A stretch of DNA of 64,000 nt from Bifidobacterium ruminantium DSM 6489 (GCF_000770925.1 NZ_JDTK01000004.1:62001-126000); one strand, 5' to 3'; shown: positions 16,944-28,054, counted from the stretch's first letter. The notes: a model not told the origin generated them from the sequence alone. Numbers and translations are program-made.

Positions 16944-17708
16944 ATGGCTGCAGAGAAGACCGCGGAACCGGATGAAGTGCTCACCGATGAGGAACTCCAG
17001 GCTGCCGCGGAACCAGGACAGGAATCCACTGAAGGCAAGGCGTCCGGCCAGCGCACAGTCGTCGTTGCCGAAGATGAATCCGTGAACCGTATGGATCTGG
17101 TGGCCATGCTGGAAGACAATGGCTATGAGGTTGTGGGCGAGGCCGCCAACGGTGAGGAAGCCGTCGAACTGACCCGCAAGTTCCGTCCGAGCGTGGTGTG
17201 CATGGATGTCAAGATGCCTCGTATGGATGGCATCGAAGCCGCGGGCATCATCTGCGACGAGAATATCGCCCCTGTAGTCATGCTGACCGCGTTCTCTCAG
17301 TCCGATCTGGTCAAGAAGGCCACCGGTGCCGGTGCCATGGCCTATGTCACCAAGCCGTATGAGGAATCCAAGCTGCTGCCGGCTCTGGAAGTGGCCATGG
17401 GTCGATTCGCTGAGATCAACGACCTGTTGGACAATGTCGAACGCAGCGAATCCAAGTTGCAGGAGACCGAGGAACAGCTCAAGAAGACGGAAGAGCAGCT
17501 CAAGAAGGCCGAGGAGACGCTTGAGGAGCGCAAGCTTGTCGACCGCGCCAAGGGTCTGTTGATGGACAAGGCGGACTTCTCCGAGCAGGGAGCCTTCCGT
17601 TGGATTCAGAAGACCTCCATGGACCAGCGTATCCCGAAGAAGCGTCTGGCCATGGCCATCATCGCCAAGTACGGCGAGCAGAAGTCGGAAGCAGAGGATG
17701 AGCGCTAA
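16944..17708 (+). CDS. Response regulator with ANTAR RNA-binding domain (PdtaR-like)
   Basis: A 254-residue transcription-antitermination regulator. After an acidic 35-residue N-terminal extension comes a receiver domain (about residues 37-155) with AEDESVNRMDL, phospho-acceptor Asp in VVCMDVKMPRMDG, VVMLTAFSQ and VTKPYEES. A Glu/Lys-rich coiled coil (about 170-198, KLQETEEQLKK repeated) links to a C-terminal ANTAR domain (RKLVDRAKGLLMDKADFSEQGAFRWIQKTSMDQRIPKKRLAMAII). ANTAR proteins bind paired hexaloop RNA hairpins to prevent termination. It is orthologous in position to mycobacterial pdtaR, near polA, rpsA, coaE, uvrB and pyk. The partner kinase is not in the window. Its last 11 bases overlap polA. 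Confidence 0.92.
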   Translation: MAAEKTAEPDEVLTDEELQAAAEPGQESTEGKASGQRTVVVAEDESVNRMDLVAMLEDNGYEVVGEAANGEEAVELTRKFRPSVVCMDVKMPRMDGIEAAGIICDENIAPVVMLTAFSQSDLVKKATGAGAMAYVTKPYEESKLLPALEVAMGRFAEINDLLDNVERSESKLQETEEQLKKTEEQLKKAEETLEERKLVDRAKGLLMDKADFSEQGAFRWIQKTSMDQRIPKKRLAMAIIAKYGEQKSEAEDER

Positions 17709-20541
17709 CACACCAGCTGTGGCAGGCACTTCACGCGGAACGCTATTGGTCGTCGACGGCCATTCCTTGGCGTTCCGCGCTTTTTTTGCCTTACCCGTAG
17801 AGAATTTCAGTACATCATCAGGTCAGGCCACCAACGCGGTCTGGGGATTCGCCACCATGCTTTCGCAGGTGATCGATGCCGAACATCCAGACCATCTTGC
17901 CGTCGCATTCGATGTGAAGGGCGGCACGTTCCGCAACCAGATGCTGCCGCAATACAAGGGAACGCGCGATGCGGCCCCCGAGGATCTGCTTTCTCAGCTT
18001 CCGTTGATTCAGCAGATGCTGAAGGCCCTTGGAGTCACGTTCATCGAGAAACCCGGATTTGAAGGCGATGACGTGATCGGCACACTCGCCAGCATGGGCG
18101 ATCAGGACGGTTACCGGACATTGGTTCTGTCGGGAGACCGTGATGCGTTCCAGCTCATCAACGACAACATCACCGTGCTGTATCCGGGACACCACTTCAA
18201 GGATCTGAAGCATATGACCCCCGAGGCGGTGGAGGAGAAGTACCATGTGACGCCGGCCCAATATCCCGATCTGGCTGCGTTGCGAGGCGAGACGGCCGAC
18301 AACATCCCCGGCGTGCCGGGAGTGGGTGACGGGTTCGCGGCCAAATGGATCAACCAATACGGTGGTCTTGATCAGATCATCGAGCATGCCGACGAAATCG
18401 GCGGGAAAAAGGGCGAAGCCCTGAGGGAGAACATCGAGCAGGTCAAGCTGAACCGTTCCGTGAACGCGCTGGTTCGTGACCTCGATCTTGGCGTGACGGT
18501 GTCGGATCTGACCTTCGGACAGGTCGACGCCAACCAGCTTGACATCTTGTTCACCAAGCTTGAATTCGGTGTCAGAACCAAGAACCGTGTGTTGAGGACG
18601 TTCAATGCCGGCAAGGCGTCCGAGGTCGTGAGGGAGGCCAGCAGGCTCGAACTGCCGCATGTGGAAATCATCGACGGTCCGAATGAGCTTGAATCCTGGG
18701 TTCAGGCGCATCTTCCCGAACCACAGGAACACGCGCATGATCGGCATGAGCGGATCGGCATGATGTCGTCGCTCGGTTTCGAGATCGATGCGGAGGACCG
18801 TTGCTCGGATATGATGGCGCGGTCGTGGATCCTTCATGCGGAAGGCGTGTCAAAACCCGGGAATGCGTCACTCTCGACGGTGATGATCGCCTCGCATGGC
18901 GAGGCCGCCCGAATCAACACGTTCGACGAGGACATGCTGCGGTGCCTGCAGCGAATTCTTGACCGCTACCATCGGTCCATGGTGACGCACGGCTATAAAG
19001 AGCAGTCGCATCTGCTTGGCAGCGTCGGCGTGGAGCTTCCCGAACCACTGTTCGACACCAAGCTCGCAGGTTATCTAGCTCATCCCGATTTCCATGCTGA
19101 TACCTTGGAACAGGCGGCTGCACACTTCCTGGATCTGCATGTCGAGGCGCAGGACGATGGCGCGACGCAGGGGACATTGGATTTTGACGAGCCGGAAGGC
19201 TCCGATTCCAAGGACGATGAGAAGCTGCCGGCCCATGTCGCAATCGTGGGGCTTCTGGCCGATTATCTTTCCGGAGTCCTGGATGAGCGGAAGCAGTTCG
19301 GTCTGTTGGAATTCATCGAGATTCCGGTTTCCCATGTCCTGCACGGCATGGAGCAGGTGGGCGCGCAGGTGGACATGACGCGTCTGGAGCAGATGCGCGA
19401 ACAACTTGCCACGGATGCCAATCAGGCGCAGGAAACCGCTTGGCGGTTCGCGGGCGAGCGTGTGAACCTGCAGAGTCCCAAGCAGCTCCGGAAGATCCTG
19501 TTCGAGGACATGGGGCTGAAGCCGACGAAGAAGACTAAGTCTGGCTCGTACACCACCAATGCCGCGGCGTTGCAGACGCTGCGGGACCGTTCGTATGACA
19601 ACGACCGCGCATGCCAGTTCCTCGATGCGCTGCTTTTGCACCGGGAAAAGAACAAGCTCAAGCAGATCGTGCAGACGCTGATAGACGCCACGAACAGGCA
19701 TGATGGGCGCATCCACACCACATTCGAGCAGACTGTGGCCGCCACTGGGCGGTTGAGCTCCGTCGATCCGAATCTGCAGAACATTCCGAACAGGGATCCC
19801 GCAGGACGCGAGATACGTTCCGCGTTCGTACCGGGGGAGGGATTCGAATCTCTGCTCAGCTCCGATTACTCGCAGGTCGAGTTGCGCATCATGGCCGACC
19901 TTTCCGGGGACGAGGCTTTGATAGAGGCCTTCCGCTCCGGCAAGGACTTCCACAAATACGTGGCAAGCCTGGTCTACGGCATCCCCGTCGAGGACATCAC
20001 CTCCGACCAGCGAAGCCACGTCAAGGCGATGAGCTACGGACTCGCCTATGGTTTGAGCACGTATGGGCTCGCACAACAGCTCAAAATCAAGCCCAAGGAA
20101 GCCGAATCGTTGAAGAACCAATATTTCGCGACCTTCGGCAAGGTCCATGAATATCTTGAATCGTTGGTCTCGTCAGCACGTGAGAACGGATATACCGAAA
20201 CCATTTTCGGCAGACGCAGGTATTTCCCGGGTCTCAAATCGCCGAACCGCGCCATACGCGACGCGGCCGAGCGAGCCGCGTTGAACGCGCCGATCCAGGG
20301 GTCGGCGGCCGACATCATGAAGATCGCCATGATCCGCGCATACGGCTCGCTGCAGGAGGAGAAACTCAATAGCCGCATCATTCTGCAGATCCATGACGAA
20401 CTTGTGGTGGAGGTCGCTCCGGGCGAGGCCGAGAAGGTCACCGCTTTGGTGAAGGACGCCATGGAACATGCCGTCACCATGGCGGTTCCGTTGGACGTGT
20501 CCACGGGCATAGGATCCGATTGGCAGCTGGCCGCCCATTGA
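17698..20541 (+). CDS. polA: DNA polymerase I
   Basis: A 947-residue polymerase for Okazaki-fragment maturation and repair. The 5' nuclease domain (about residues 14-305) shows VVDGHSLAFRAFFA, GFEGDDVIGTLA and the helix-hairpin-helix TADNIPGVPGVGDGFAAKW. The middle 3'-5' exonuclease-like domain (about 320-510) lacks the DTET catalytic motif, so proofreading is probably lost. The polymerase domain (about 560-947) has motif A at SSDYSQVELRIMADLSG (Asp723), motif B RSHVKAMSYGLAYGL, where Tyr replaces the E. coli Phe762, and motif C QIHDELVVEV. The ATG at 17698 lies inside the ANTAR gene (11-base overlap), implying translational coupling between the regulator and polymerase. Confidence 0.96.
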   Translation: MSANTPAVAGTSRGTLLVVDGHSLAFRAFFALPVENFSTSSGQATNAVWGFATMLSQVIDAEHPDHLAVAFDVKGGTFRNQMLPQYKGTRDAAPEDLLSQLPLIQQMLKALGVTFIEKPGFEGDDVIGTLASMGDQDGYRTLVLSGDRDAFQLINDNITVLYPGHHFKDLKHMTPEAVEEKYHVTPAQYPDLAALRGETADNIPGVPGVGDGFAAKWINQYGGLDQIIEHADEIGGKKGEALRENIEQVKLNRSVNALVRDLDLGVTVSDLTFGQVDANQLDILFTKLEFGVRTKNRVLRTFNAGKASEVVREASRLELPHVEIIDGPNELESWVQAHLPEPQEHAHDRHERIGMMSSLGFEIDAEDRCSDMMARSWILHAEGVSKPGNASLSTVMIASHGEAARINTFDEDMLRCLQRILDRYHRSMVTHGYKEQSHLLGSVGVELPEPLFDTKLAGYLAHPDFHADTLEQAAAHFLDLHVEAQDDGATQGTLDFDEPEGSDSKDDEKLPAHVAIVGLLADYLSGVLDERKQFGLLEFIEIPVSHVLHGMEQVGAQVDMTRLEQMREQLATDANQAQETAWRFAGERVNLQSPKQLRKILFEDMGLKPTKKTKSGSYTTNAAALQTLRDRSYDNDRACQFLDALLLHREKNKLKQIVQTLIDATNRHDGRIHTTFEQTVAATGRLSSVDPNLQNIPNRDPAGREIRSAFVPGEGFESLLSSDYSQVELRIMADLSGDEALIEAFRSGKDFHKYVASLVYGIPVEDITSDQRSHVKAMSYGLAYGLSTYGLAQQLKIKPKEAESLKNQYFATFGKVHEYLESLVSSARENGYTETIFGRRRYFPGLKSPNRAIRDAAERAALNAPIQGSAADIMKIAMIRAYGSLQEEKLNSRIILQIHDELVVEVAPGEAEKVTALVKDAMEHAVTMAVPLDVSTGIGSDWQLAAH

Positions 20542-20597
20542 TCCGTTCGTATGTAACGGATGTCGGCTTGATACGCGGAATGAAGGAAGGCAGATAA

Positions 20598-21503
20598 ATG
20601 GCAACGTTGAAGCAGGTGGTGGATGTACTGGAGAAGCTGTATCCGCTGAAATATGCGGAACAGTGGGACGAGCCTGGGCTTATCGTGGGCGATCTCCGCC
20701 ATGATGTGCGCAACATCGCTTTCGCGGCCGACCCGTCCATGGCGGTGGTCGATCAGGCGATTGCTGATGGCGTCGATTTGCTGATCTGCCATCATCCGCT
20801 GTTCTTCCGTTCCGTGCATGCGGTGTCCGGACTGGGATTCCGGGGCGAGATCGTGCGCAAGCTCAATCTCGCCGGTTGCGCGTTGTGGGTCGGGCATACC
20901 AATGCGGATGCCGCCTATCGAGGGGTCGCCATGGCCGCGGCCGACGCGTTCGGATTGATCGACCAGCATCCACTGGTGCCCATCGACGATCCGAAGGCCG
21001 AACATCCGGTCGGACTGGGACGTGTCGGGCGGCTGCCGAAGCCCATGGCGTTGCGTGATTTCGCGCAGCGCATAGCCGATGCGCTGCCATATACCGAGCT
21101 GGGCGTGCAGGTGTGCGGCGACCTGGACGCGCCGATCGGCACGGTGGCGGTTCTGCCGGGTTCTGGCGACTCCCTGTTCGACGAGGTTCGCGCGGCGGGT
21201 GCTGACGTGTACGTGACCAGCGACCTCCGTCACCATCCGGTGACCGACGCCATAGAGCAGGCGCGTTATGAGGCGTCCATGCGTGCCGACGGAGTCGAAA
21301 TCGGACAGGGGGATCCGCAGATTCGTCCGATGTTCGTCAACACGCCCCATAGCGCCATCGAATCCATATGGTTCCAATACGCCATGGGCGACGTTCCCCG
21401 GGCGGTGTCCGAGGCTACCGGCGACATTCCGACCGTTCGCTGGATTTCCATGAACACCGATCCGTGGAATCTGGTGCTGCCATCCTGCGGACAGGAGCGT
21501 TGA
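20598..21503 (+). CDS. Nif3-like dinuclear metal-centre protein (DUF34, YqfO family)
   Basis: A 301-residue member of the Nif3/DUF34 family, sometimes annotated GTP cyclohydrolase 1 type 2. Metal ligands are recognisable: His-His in LLICHHPLFFRS, the aspartate in VGHTNADAAYRGVA, and a C-terminal His in VTSDLRHHPVTDA. The N-terminus KYAEQWDEPGLIVGD is typical (W-D-N/E-x-G-L). The biochemical role of the family is unsettled, so the enzyme name should be treated with caution. GAAGGAAGG precedes the ATG. It lies 56 bases after polA and 5 bases before a Nudix gene, so the three may be one transcript. Confidence 0.88.
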   Translation: MATLKQVVDVLEKLYPLKYAEQWDEPGLIVGDLRHDVRNIAFAADPSMAVVDQAIADGVDLLICHHPLFFRSVHAVSGLGFRGEIVRKLNLAGCALWVGHTNADAAYRGVAMAAADAFGLIDQHPLVPIDDPKAEHPVGLGRVGRLPKPMALRDFAQRIADALPYTELGVQVCGDLDAPIGTVAVLPGSGDSLFDEVRAAGADVYVTSDLRHHPVTDAIEQARYEASMRADGVEIGQGDPQIRPMFVNTPHSAIESIWFQYAMGDVPRAVSEATGDIPTVRWISMNTDPWNLVLPSCGQER

Positions 21504-21508
21504 GGACG

Positions 21509-22132
21509 ATGTCCGATATGACCGGCGTGGATATGTCATTGGACGAATCCGGTGATGGCGTGGACATGACCAAGCCAGCCACGGTGCTTAGCAGCGAGAA
21601 TGTGTACCAAGGCGCGATCTTCGGCGTCGAGGACATGAGGATCGCGTTGCCGATGCGCGGCGGCGGACGGACCGTGATCCGTCGACAGGTGATGCGCCAT
21701 GCGCCCTGCGTGGTCATGCTGGTGCATGATTGCTCCACAGACCGGTATCTGCTTGAACGGGAGTATCGCGTCGGTTGTGATGCGTTCGCCTACGGCCTGC
21801 CGGCGGGACTCATCGATGACGGCGAGGACGTCGATGCCGCGGCCCTCAGGGAGCTCCGGGAGGAGACCGGCGTGGAGCCGGAAGGCGCAGACGGCTGCGT
21901 CATTGACCATGTGGGGAGTTTCTACTCATCCGAAGGCATGACCGACGAATTGGCGAACATCATGGTGATGCATCTTCATCGGTGGCACAAAGGGGAGAAA
22001 CATTTCGACAGCGACGAGCACGTCGAATCGGCCTGGGTCTCATGGGAACAGGTGAAAGGCACGCGTATCACGGCGTCCAATTCGATAATCGCCATCCTGC
22101 ATGAGGAGATCCGCAGGATACAGCGACGATAG
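21509..22132 (+). CDS. Nudix hydrolase (ADP-ribose pyrophosphatase-like)
   Basis: A 207-residue Nudix protein with a full box at about residues 96-118: GLIDDGEDVDAAALREL then REETGV, matching Gx5Ex7REUxEExGU. YRVGCDAFAYGLPAGLID before the box (E-Y-R-x-x-x...P-A-G) is the hallmark of ADP-ribose and nucleoside-diphosphate-sugar pyrophosphatases, which cut X-DP into a sugar phosphate and a nucleoside monophosphate. Substrate is inferred, not shown. The ATG at 21509 is preceded by TTGAGGACG; the open frame begins earlier at 21368 inside the Nif3 gene. It is co-directional with glgX, which starts 86 bases later with its own promoter-like box. Confidence 0.88.
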   Translation: MSDMTGVDMSLDESGDGVDMTKPATVLSSENVYQGAIFGVEDMRIALPMRGGGRTVIRRQVMRHAPCVVMLVHDCSTDRYLLEREYRVGCDAFAYGLPAGLIDDGEDVDAAALRELREETGVEPEGADGCVIDHVGSFYSSEGMTDELANIMVMHLHRWHKGEKHFDSDEHVESAWVSWEQVKGTRITASNSIIAILHEEIRRIQRR

Positions 22133-22203
22133 CGTCGGGCGGATCCCGAATTGTAAAAACAATCGTCGGAATGATGGAAATGACGGATTCGTCCGGCAAA
22201 ACG

Positions 22204-22212
22204 TGCGATACT
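22204..22212 (+). promoter_or_regulatory. Candidate extended -10 box of a leaderless glgX promoter
   Basis: TGCGATACT (extended -10, TGn followed by GATACT) ends 6 bases before the ATG at 22219. No ribosome site is present between them. Confidence 0.45.
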
Positions 22213-22218
22213 TGAATC

Positions 22219-24363
<2,145 letters not shown>

Positions 24364-24385
24364 CGGTCGAGTGTGCGATTCGATG

Positions 24386-24426
24386 GGGAAGGGTCATCCG
24401 TTCGGATGTCCCTTCCTTTTTGTTTT
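24386..24426 (+). terminator. Terminator after glgX
   Basis: GGAAGGGTCATCCG (24387-24400) pairs with CGGATGTCCCTTCC (24403-24416), with one internal T-T mismatch, followed by TTTTTGTTTT. Confidence 0.88.
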
Positions 24427-24445
24427 CGCGTTTTCTTGCAGAAGG

Positions 24446-25615
24446 TCAGACTTCCGAGGCGAGTCGCGAGGAGGTTTCAGGAACGGTTTCACTGACTTCG
24501 GCGAGATCTTCGACGGAGTGTGGATGCTTGGTCTGTGTCAGAATGAGCTGCGTCTGCACGCGGTCGGCCTCGATTGCCGCGATTTGTCGTGAGAAGATGA
24601 TGAACCAGCCTAGGAACATCATGCCGGCGAGCGCTTCGACGTTCGTCAGGGTGTTGCGCCCGGACAGCCATTGGAAGCCCGCGAATGCGCCTATCACAAT
24701 GGCAAGATCGGAGATCACGTACACGACTTTAGAAAGTTGCGGCGCGAGCCAAGGCAGTGCGATCATTAGCACGCTCATCAGACAGGGCAGCCCTCGGGCG
24801 AACACATTGTGCAGGATCGGATGTGGGGTATATCGGAATGCGCCGATGCCAACAAAGGCGATTCCCGCAAGCGTCAGCATGATTGACAGCAGGAGGATTC
24901 TGATTCTGAAATGTTTCGGCGTGTCCTCCCTGTCGTCCGGTGAGAGGTACTGCATTTGCAGCCGATGTGTGGTGATGAGTTCGGAGATCGCGAAGTAGCT
25001 GATGATGACGATGCAGACGCCGGCCAACATCAATGTCGAATTGAACATGCGTGCTGCGAATGTGGTGCGGTCGCCCAGCTGGGAGAAATTATTGTTGTAC
25101 CAGTAGGGGTCGTCGGACGTCAGCCCTGCGATGCTGACGCCGGAAACCACGAAGAATGGCAGTAGGGATGCGATGGTTTTGGCGTTCATCAACTCCGCCT
25201 GGACGAATGTGACATATCCGACGACTCCTGAGATCGCGGAGCAGAGTACAGCCAGATATCCTTTCAGCGTACGCAGTCCCATCATGTCGCTGGCGATGGA
25301 AAGCATCATGAACGCTGTGACGAAGATGGTCGACGCATAGACCACCGACAGGGCAAATATTTCGAAGATTCGACGAATCGGAATGGTCCAGCCGCGTTTC
25401 AACGTCATCGAACGTGAATTGCGGATGTATCCCAAGCAGAATGAGATGACTCCGCATCCCGCGGTGATTCCCGCGCATACGGTGAACAGACGTTGGGTGA
25501 CACGCCAGATGGCGGGAGCGAACTGCAGGTACAGATTCATGGCTATCCATGCGAGAGCGGCGCATGCCATGAAGGAGATGATGCCCGACGATTCGGCCTG
25601 CTGATGACGTCCCAT
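24446..25615 (-). CDS. Polytopic membrane protein of unknown function
   Basis: A 389-residue protein with roughly ten hydrophobic segments spread along its length (for example ISFMACAALAWIAMNLYL, LPFFVVSGVSIAGL and LMSVLMIALPWLAP). Its general layout, with an extracytoplasmic segment DPYWYNNNFSQLGDRTTFAARMFNSTLML after the middle helices, resembles DUF998-type proteins, but I cannot confirm that family. The C-terminal 45 residues are polar and probably cytosolic. The ATG at 25615 follows GTCGGAAGGAAC, a good ribosome site, so I prefer it to an in-frame TTG at 25633. It converges on glgX. No motif suggests a substrate. Confidence 0.7.
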   Translation of the reverse strand: MGRHQQAESSGIISFMACAALAWIAMNLYLQFAPAIWRVTQRLFTVCAGITAGCGVISFCLGYIRNSRSMTLKRGWTIPIRRIFEIFALSVVYASTIFVTAFMMLSIASDMMGLRTLKGYLAVLCSAISGVVGYVTFVQAELMNAKTIASLLPFFVVSGVSIAGLTSDDPYWYNNNFSQLGDRTTFAARMFNSTLMLAGVCIVIISYFAISELITTHRLQMQYLSPDDREDTPKHFRIRILLLSIMLTLAGIAFVGIGAFRYTPHPILHNVFARGLPCLMSVLMIALPWLAPQLSKVVYVISDLAIVIGAFAGFQWLSGRNTLTNVEALAGMMFLGWFIIFSRQIAAIEADRVQTQLILTQTKHPHSVEDLAEVSETVPETSSRLASEV

Positions 25616-25738
25616 GAACGTTCCTTCCGACAACCGACATTCTAGTCTGACGTTGTCCTACCATACGCTACAATGGAAACTCGTGTTCATCCTTCGCATG
25701 CGGACGGGAATCATATCCGTGTGGGAAGAATGCATGAA

Positions 25739-25812
25739 CGGGCTGTAGCGCAGTTTGGTAGCGCGTCTGCTTTGGGAGCAGAATGTCGCAGGTTCAAATC
25801 CTGTCAGCCCGA
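25739..25812 (+). tRNA. tRNA-Pro(TGG)
   Basis: A 74-base cloverleaf with acceptor stem CGGGCTG/CAGCCCG and discriminator A at 25812. The D arm is GCGC-AGTTTGGTA-GCGC. The anticodon stem TCTGC/GCAGA encloses TTTGGGA, giving anticodon TGG. The T arm GCAGG-TTCAAAT-CCTGT closes with one G-U pair. C1-G72 and A73 fit bacterial tRNA-Pro. CCA is not encoded. A hairpin terminator follows within 8 bases. Confidence 0.95.
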
Positions 25813-25819
25813 CAAAAAG

Positions 25820-25860
25820 CCCGGAGTTCCAATGGTTTTGCCACTTGGAATTCCGGGTTT
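25820..25860. terminator. Bidirectional terminator between tRNA-Pro and the DUF4234 gene
   Basis: CCCGGAGTTCCAA (25820-25832) pairs with TTGGAATTCCGGG (25845-25857), 13 pairs with one G-T, followed by TTT. It serves the tRNA on the plus strand and could also end the leftward DUF4234 transcript only if that gene read through, since that gene ends at 25886. Confidence 0.75.
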
Positions 25861-25885
25861 CAATGATTGTGCGCACAAAAGGAAC

Positions 25886-26449
25886 TCAGATGCCACGCAT
25901 GTTGTAGTCGGCGCTCAGATCATTCATGGCATGCAGGATCTTGTATGTGTAGACCAACGGCCCGACGATGATCAACGTGCCGAGAACGCTCCATAGCCAG
26001 TATGTCGCGGCCGTCACGGTCACCGGCAAATGCCGGGCGGCCTGTTCGGTGCCGATTCGAGCGCTGAGACGATGGTTCCAGACAAGCCAGCCGATGCCGA
26101 AAGTCAGCCAGCCGACAATGAAGAACATGAGGCAATAGTGCATGGTGCGCTTGCCGTCGCGACGCGTGGCGATTAGGTTCAAGGTTTCCCCAACCTCACT
26201 CATCTGCCAAATGTCGTAGATGCCGAAAGTGATGAGACCAAGCAGCACGAATTTGAGCAGACCGCGTTTGGTACGCAACGCCGCTCCCGCCGGAACGGGA
26301 ACCGGAGCCATTGGCTGAGGCTGTTGAGCGGCAGGCGGATAATATTGCTGCGATGCGGACGCGTAGGGCTGCGGCTGCGGCACGGCCGCATTCGGTTGTT
26401 GGGGTTGCGGCACAGGCACATATGGCTGTGGTTGCTGTGGCGATGTCAT
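25886..26449 (-). CDS. DUF4234 domain membrane protein with Pro/Gln-rich N-terminus
   Basis: A 187-residue protein. The first 58 residues are a disordered Pro/Gln/Ala/Tyr-rich segment with repeated PQPQ and PYxx motifs. After LRTKRGLLKF come four hydrophobic helices: FVLLGLITFGIYDIWQM, HYCLMFFIVGWLTFGIGWLVW, then TAATYWLWSVLGTLIIVGPLVYTYKIL. LGLITFGIYDIWQMSEVGETLNLIATRRDGKRTMHY is the DUF4234 signature. Function is unknown. An AAGAAGAGAA tract precedes the ATG. It is monocistronic and divergent from aroA. Confidence 0.8.
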   Translation of the reverse strand: MTSPQQPQPYVPVPQPQQPNAAVPQPQPYASASQQYYPPAAQQPQPMAPVPVPAGAALRTKRGLLKFVLLGLITFGIYDIWQMSEVGETLNLIATRRDGKRTMHYCLMFFIVGWLTFGIGWLVWNHRLSARIGTEQAARHLPVTVTAATYWLWSVLGTLIIVGPLVYTYKILHAMNDLSADYNMRGI

Positions 26450-26631
26450 ATTCTCTTCTTTCTTCTATGCGCTCGCTCTTCTCCACATTGAGGTGAAAAA
26501 GAACGGACGTCGTCAAAGGACGCCTACACGCAATGATAGGCAGATGGGGAAGGAGTTGTATAGTTTGCATCCCATATGGATACCAGCATGTCGCTGACGA
26601 GATGGACACGTCTTTTTCCGCGGGTTTTGGT

Positions 26632-26637
26632 TACCAT
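26632..26637 (+). promoter_or_regulatory. Candidate -10 box of a leaderless aroA promoter
   Basis: TACCAT ends 7 bases before the ATG at 26645. The surrounding TACCATGG matches the TerC and histidine phosphatase boxes. No -35 at the usual spacing and no ribosome site were found. An in-frame ATG at 26636 overlaps the box itself. Confidence 0.35.
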
Positions 26638-26644
26638 GGGTCGC

Positions 26645-27988
26645 ATGGAAGCACTTCAAGAGAACCTATGGCCGGCACCGTATGCCGGCAAGCCGCTCAA
26701 CGCCACTGTGGTGGTGCCGGGTAGCAAATCCCTGTCGAACCGGTATCTCATTCTCGCGGCTCTCGGATCGGAGCCGGTGCGTTTGGTAGGGCTGCTGCGC
26801 TCGCGTGACACCGAGCTGATGATGGAGGCGTTACGTGCGCTTGGCGTCCGCTGTGAGGTTGATGTCGAAACTGATACGACGGTAACGGTGACGCCGCCAG
26901 CGGATGGCCACTTCCATGGCAATGCGAAAATTTACTGCGGACTTGCCGGCACGGTGATGCGTTTCGTGCCGGGACTTGCGATGTTCGCCGATGGTCCCGT
27001 CGATTTCGATGGCGATGAGCAGGCATATGCCCGCCCGATGAAACCGGTGTTGGATGGCTTGCGGCAGTTGGGCGCGACCATTGAATACCGCGGTGAAGAA
27101 GGCCGTCTGCCGTTCACAATCACTCCGCCCACATTTGATTCGGCCGTGCGCGAAACGCCGAATGTGGTTTCCATCGATTCGTCCGGCTCTTCGCAGTTCA
27201 TTTCCGGCCTGTTGCTGATCGGCTCGCGTGTGCCAGGCGGCCTTGAGCTGCACCATACGGGGAAAAAGACTCCAAGCCTGCCGCATATCCGAATGACGGT
27301 GGCCGATCTTAAAAGTGCTGGTGTGGATGCGATTGCAGATGAAGACGTTCATGTCTGGGGAGTCGCTCCGGGAACGGTTCAACTACCCGGACAGGTGACG
27401 GTCGAACCGGATTTGTCGAATGCCGCTCCGTTCCTGGGCGCCGCGTTGATCGCCGGCGGAACCGTGCGTGTGCCGCATTGGCCGGAAACCACCACGCAAC
27501 CTGGTGGTTTGCTGCCGGGGTATCTTGAACGCATGGGAGCGCAAGTGTCTTTCCCGGAAAAGAACGGCATCCGTTATTGCGAAGTCACAGGTGGACATGC
27601 CATCAACGGTTTGGGTGATTTCGATCTGACCGCTGCCGGTGAAATCGCGCCATCGCTTGCTGCGATTCTGGCTTTCGCCGACAAACCGACCAATATGATC
27701 GGCATCGGCCATTTACGCGGACACGAGACGAACCGTCTTGAGGCGTTGGTCAATGAAATCACGCGTATTGGGGGAGAAGCTCGTGAATTGCCGGATGGAT
27801 TGAAGATAACGCCCGTATCCGTGGGCTGCCTTCGACCGGCCGTGATGGAGACTTATGCCGATCATCGTATGGCCACATTCGCGGCGATGCTTGGCCTACG
27901 CATCAAAGGCATCCAAGTGAAGAACGTCGCCACGACGGCGAAAACCCTACCGAATTTCGTGGATATGTGGAATGGCATGCTTGTTTGA
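26645..27988 (+). CDS. aroA: 3-phosphoshikimate 1-carboxyvinyltransferase (EPSP synthase)
   Basis: A 447-residue enzyme of the shikimate pathway, transferring the enolpyruvyl group of PEP to shikimate 3-phosphate. The substrate-binding segment PGSKSLSNRYLILAALGSEP is near the N-terminus. CGLAGTVMRFVPGLAMF corresponds to the (L)GNAGTxxR PEP-binding motif, here altered to GLAGTVMR, and DSSGSSQFISGLLLIG is also family-typical. MMETYADHRMA-type residues appear as VMETYADHRMATFAAMLGLR near the C-terminus. The start is uncertain: the frame opens at 26576, with ATGs at 26636 and 26645; I prefer 26645. It is far from the aroC-aroKB-aroQ cluster at 53-56 kb. A very stable hairpin lies between it and convergent guaA. 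Confidence 0.93.
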   Translation: MEALQENLWPAPYAGKPLNATVVVPGSKSLSNRYLILAALGSEPVRLVGLLRSRDTELMMEALRALGVRCEVDVETDTTVTVTPPADGHFHGNAKIYCGLAGTVMRFVPGLAMFADGPVDFDGDEQAYARPMKPVLDGLRQLGATIEYRGEEGRLPFTITPPTFDSAVRETPNVVSIDSSGSSQFISGLLLIGSRVPGGLELHHTGKKTPSLPHIRMTVADLKSAGVDAIADEDVHVWGVAPGTVQLPGQVTVEPDLSNAAPFLGAALIAGGTVRVPHWPETTTQPGGLLPGYLERMGAQVSFPEKNGIRYCEVTGGHAINGLGDFDLTAAGEIAPSLAAILAFADKPTNMIGIGHLRGHETNRLEALVNEITRIGGEARELPDGLKITPVSVGCLRPAVMETYADHRMATFAAMLGLRIKGIQVKNVATTAKTLPNFVDMWNGMLV

Positions 27989-28054
27989 CTGATACGCAAA
28001 AGTGACATCGGAGGACGTTCGGTCCGTCTGACGAGAGCGGACTTGTTTCCGTAA

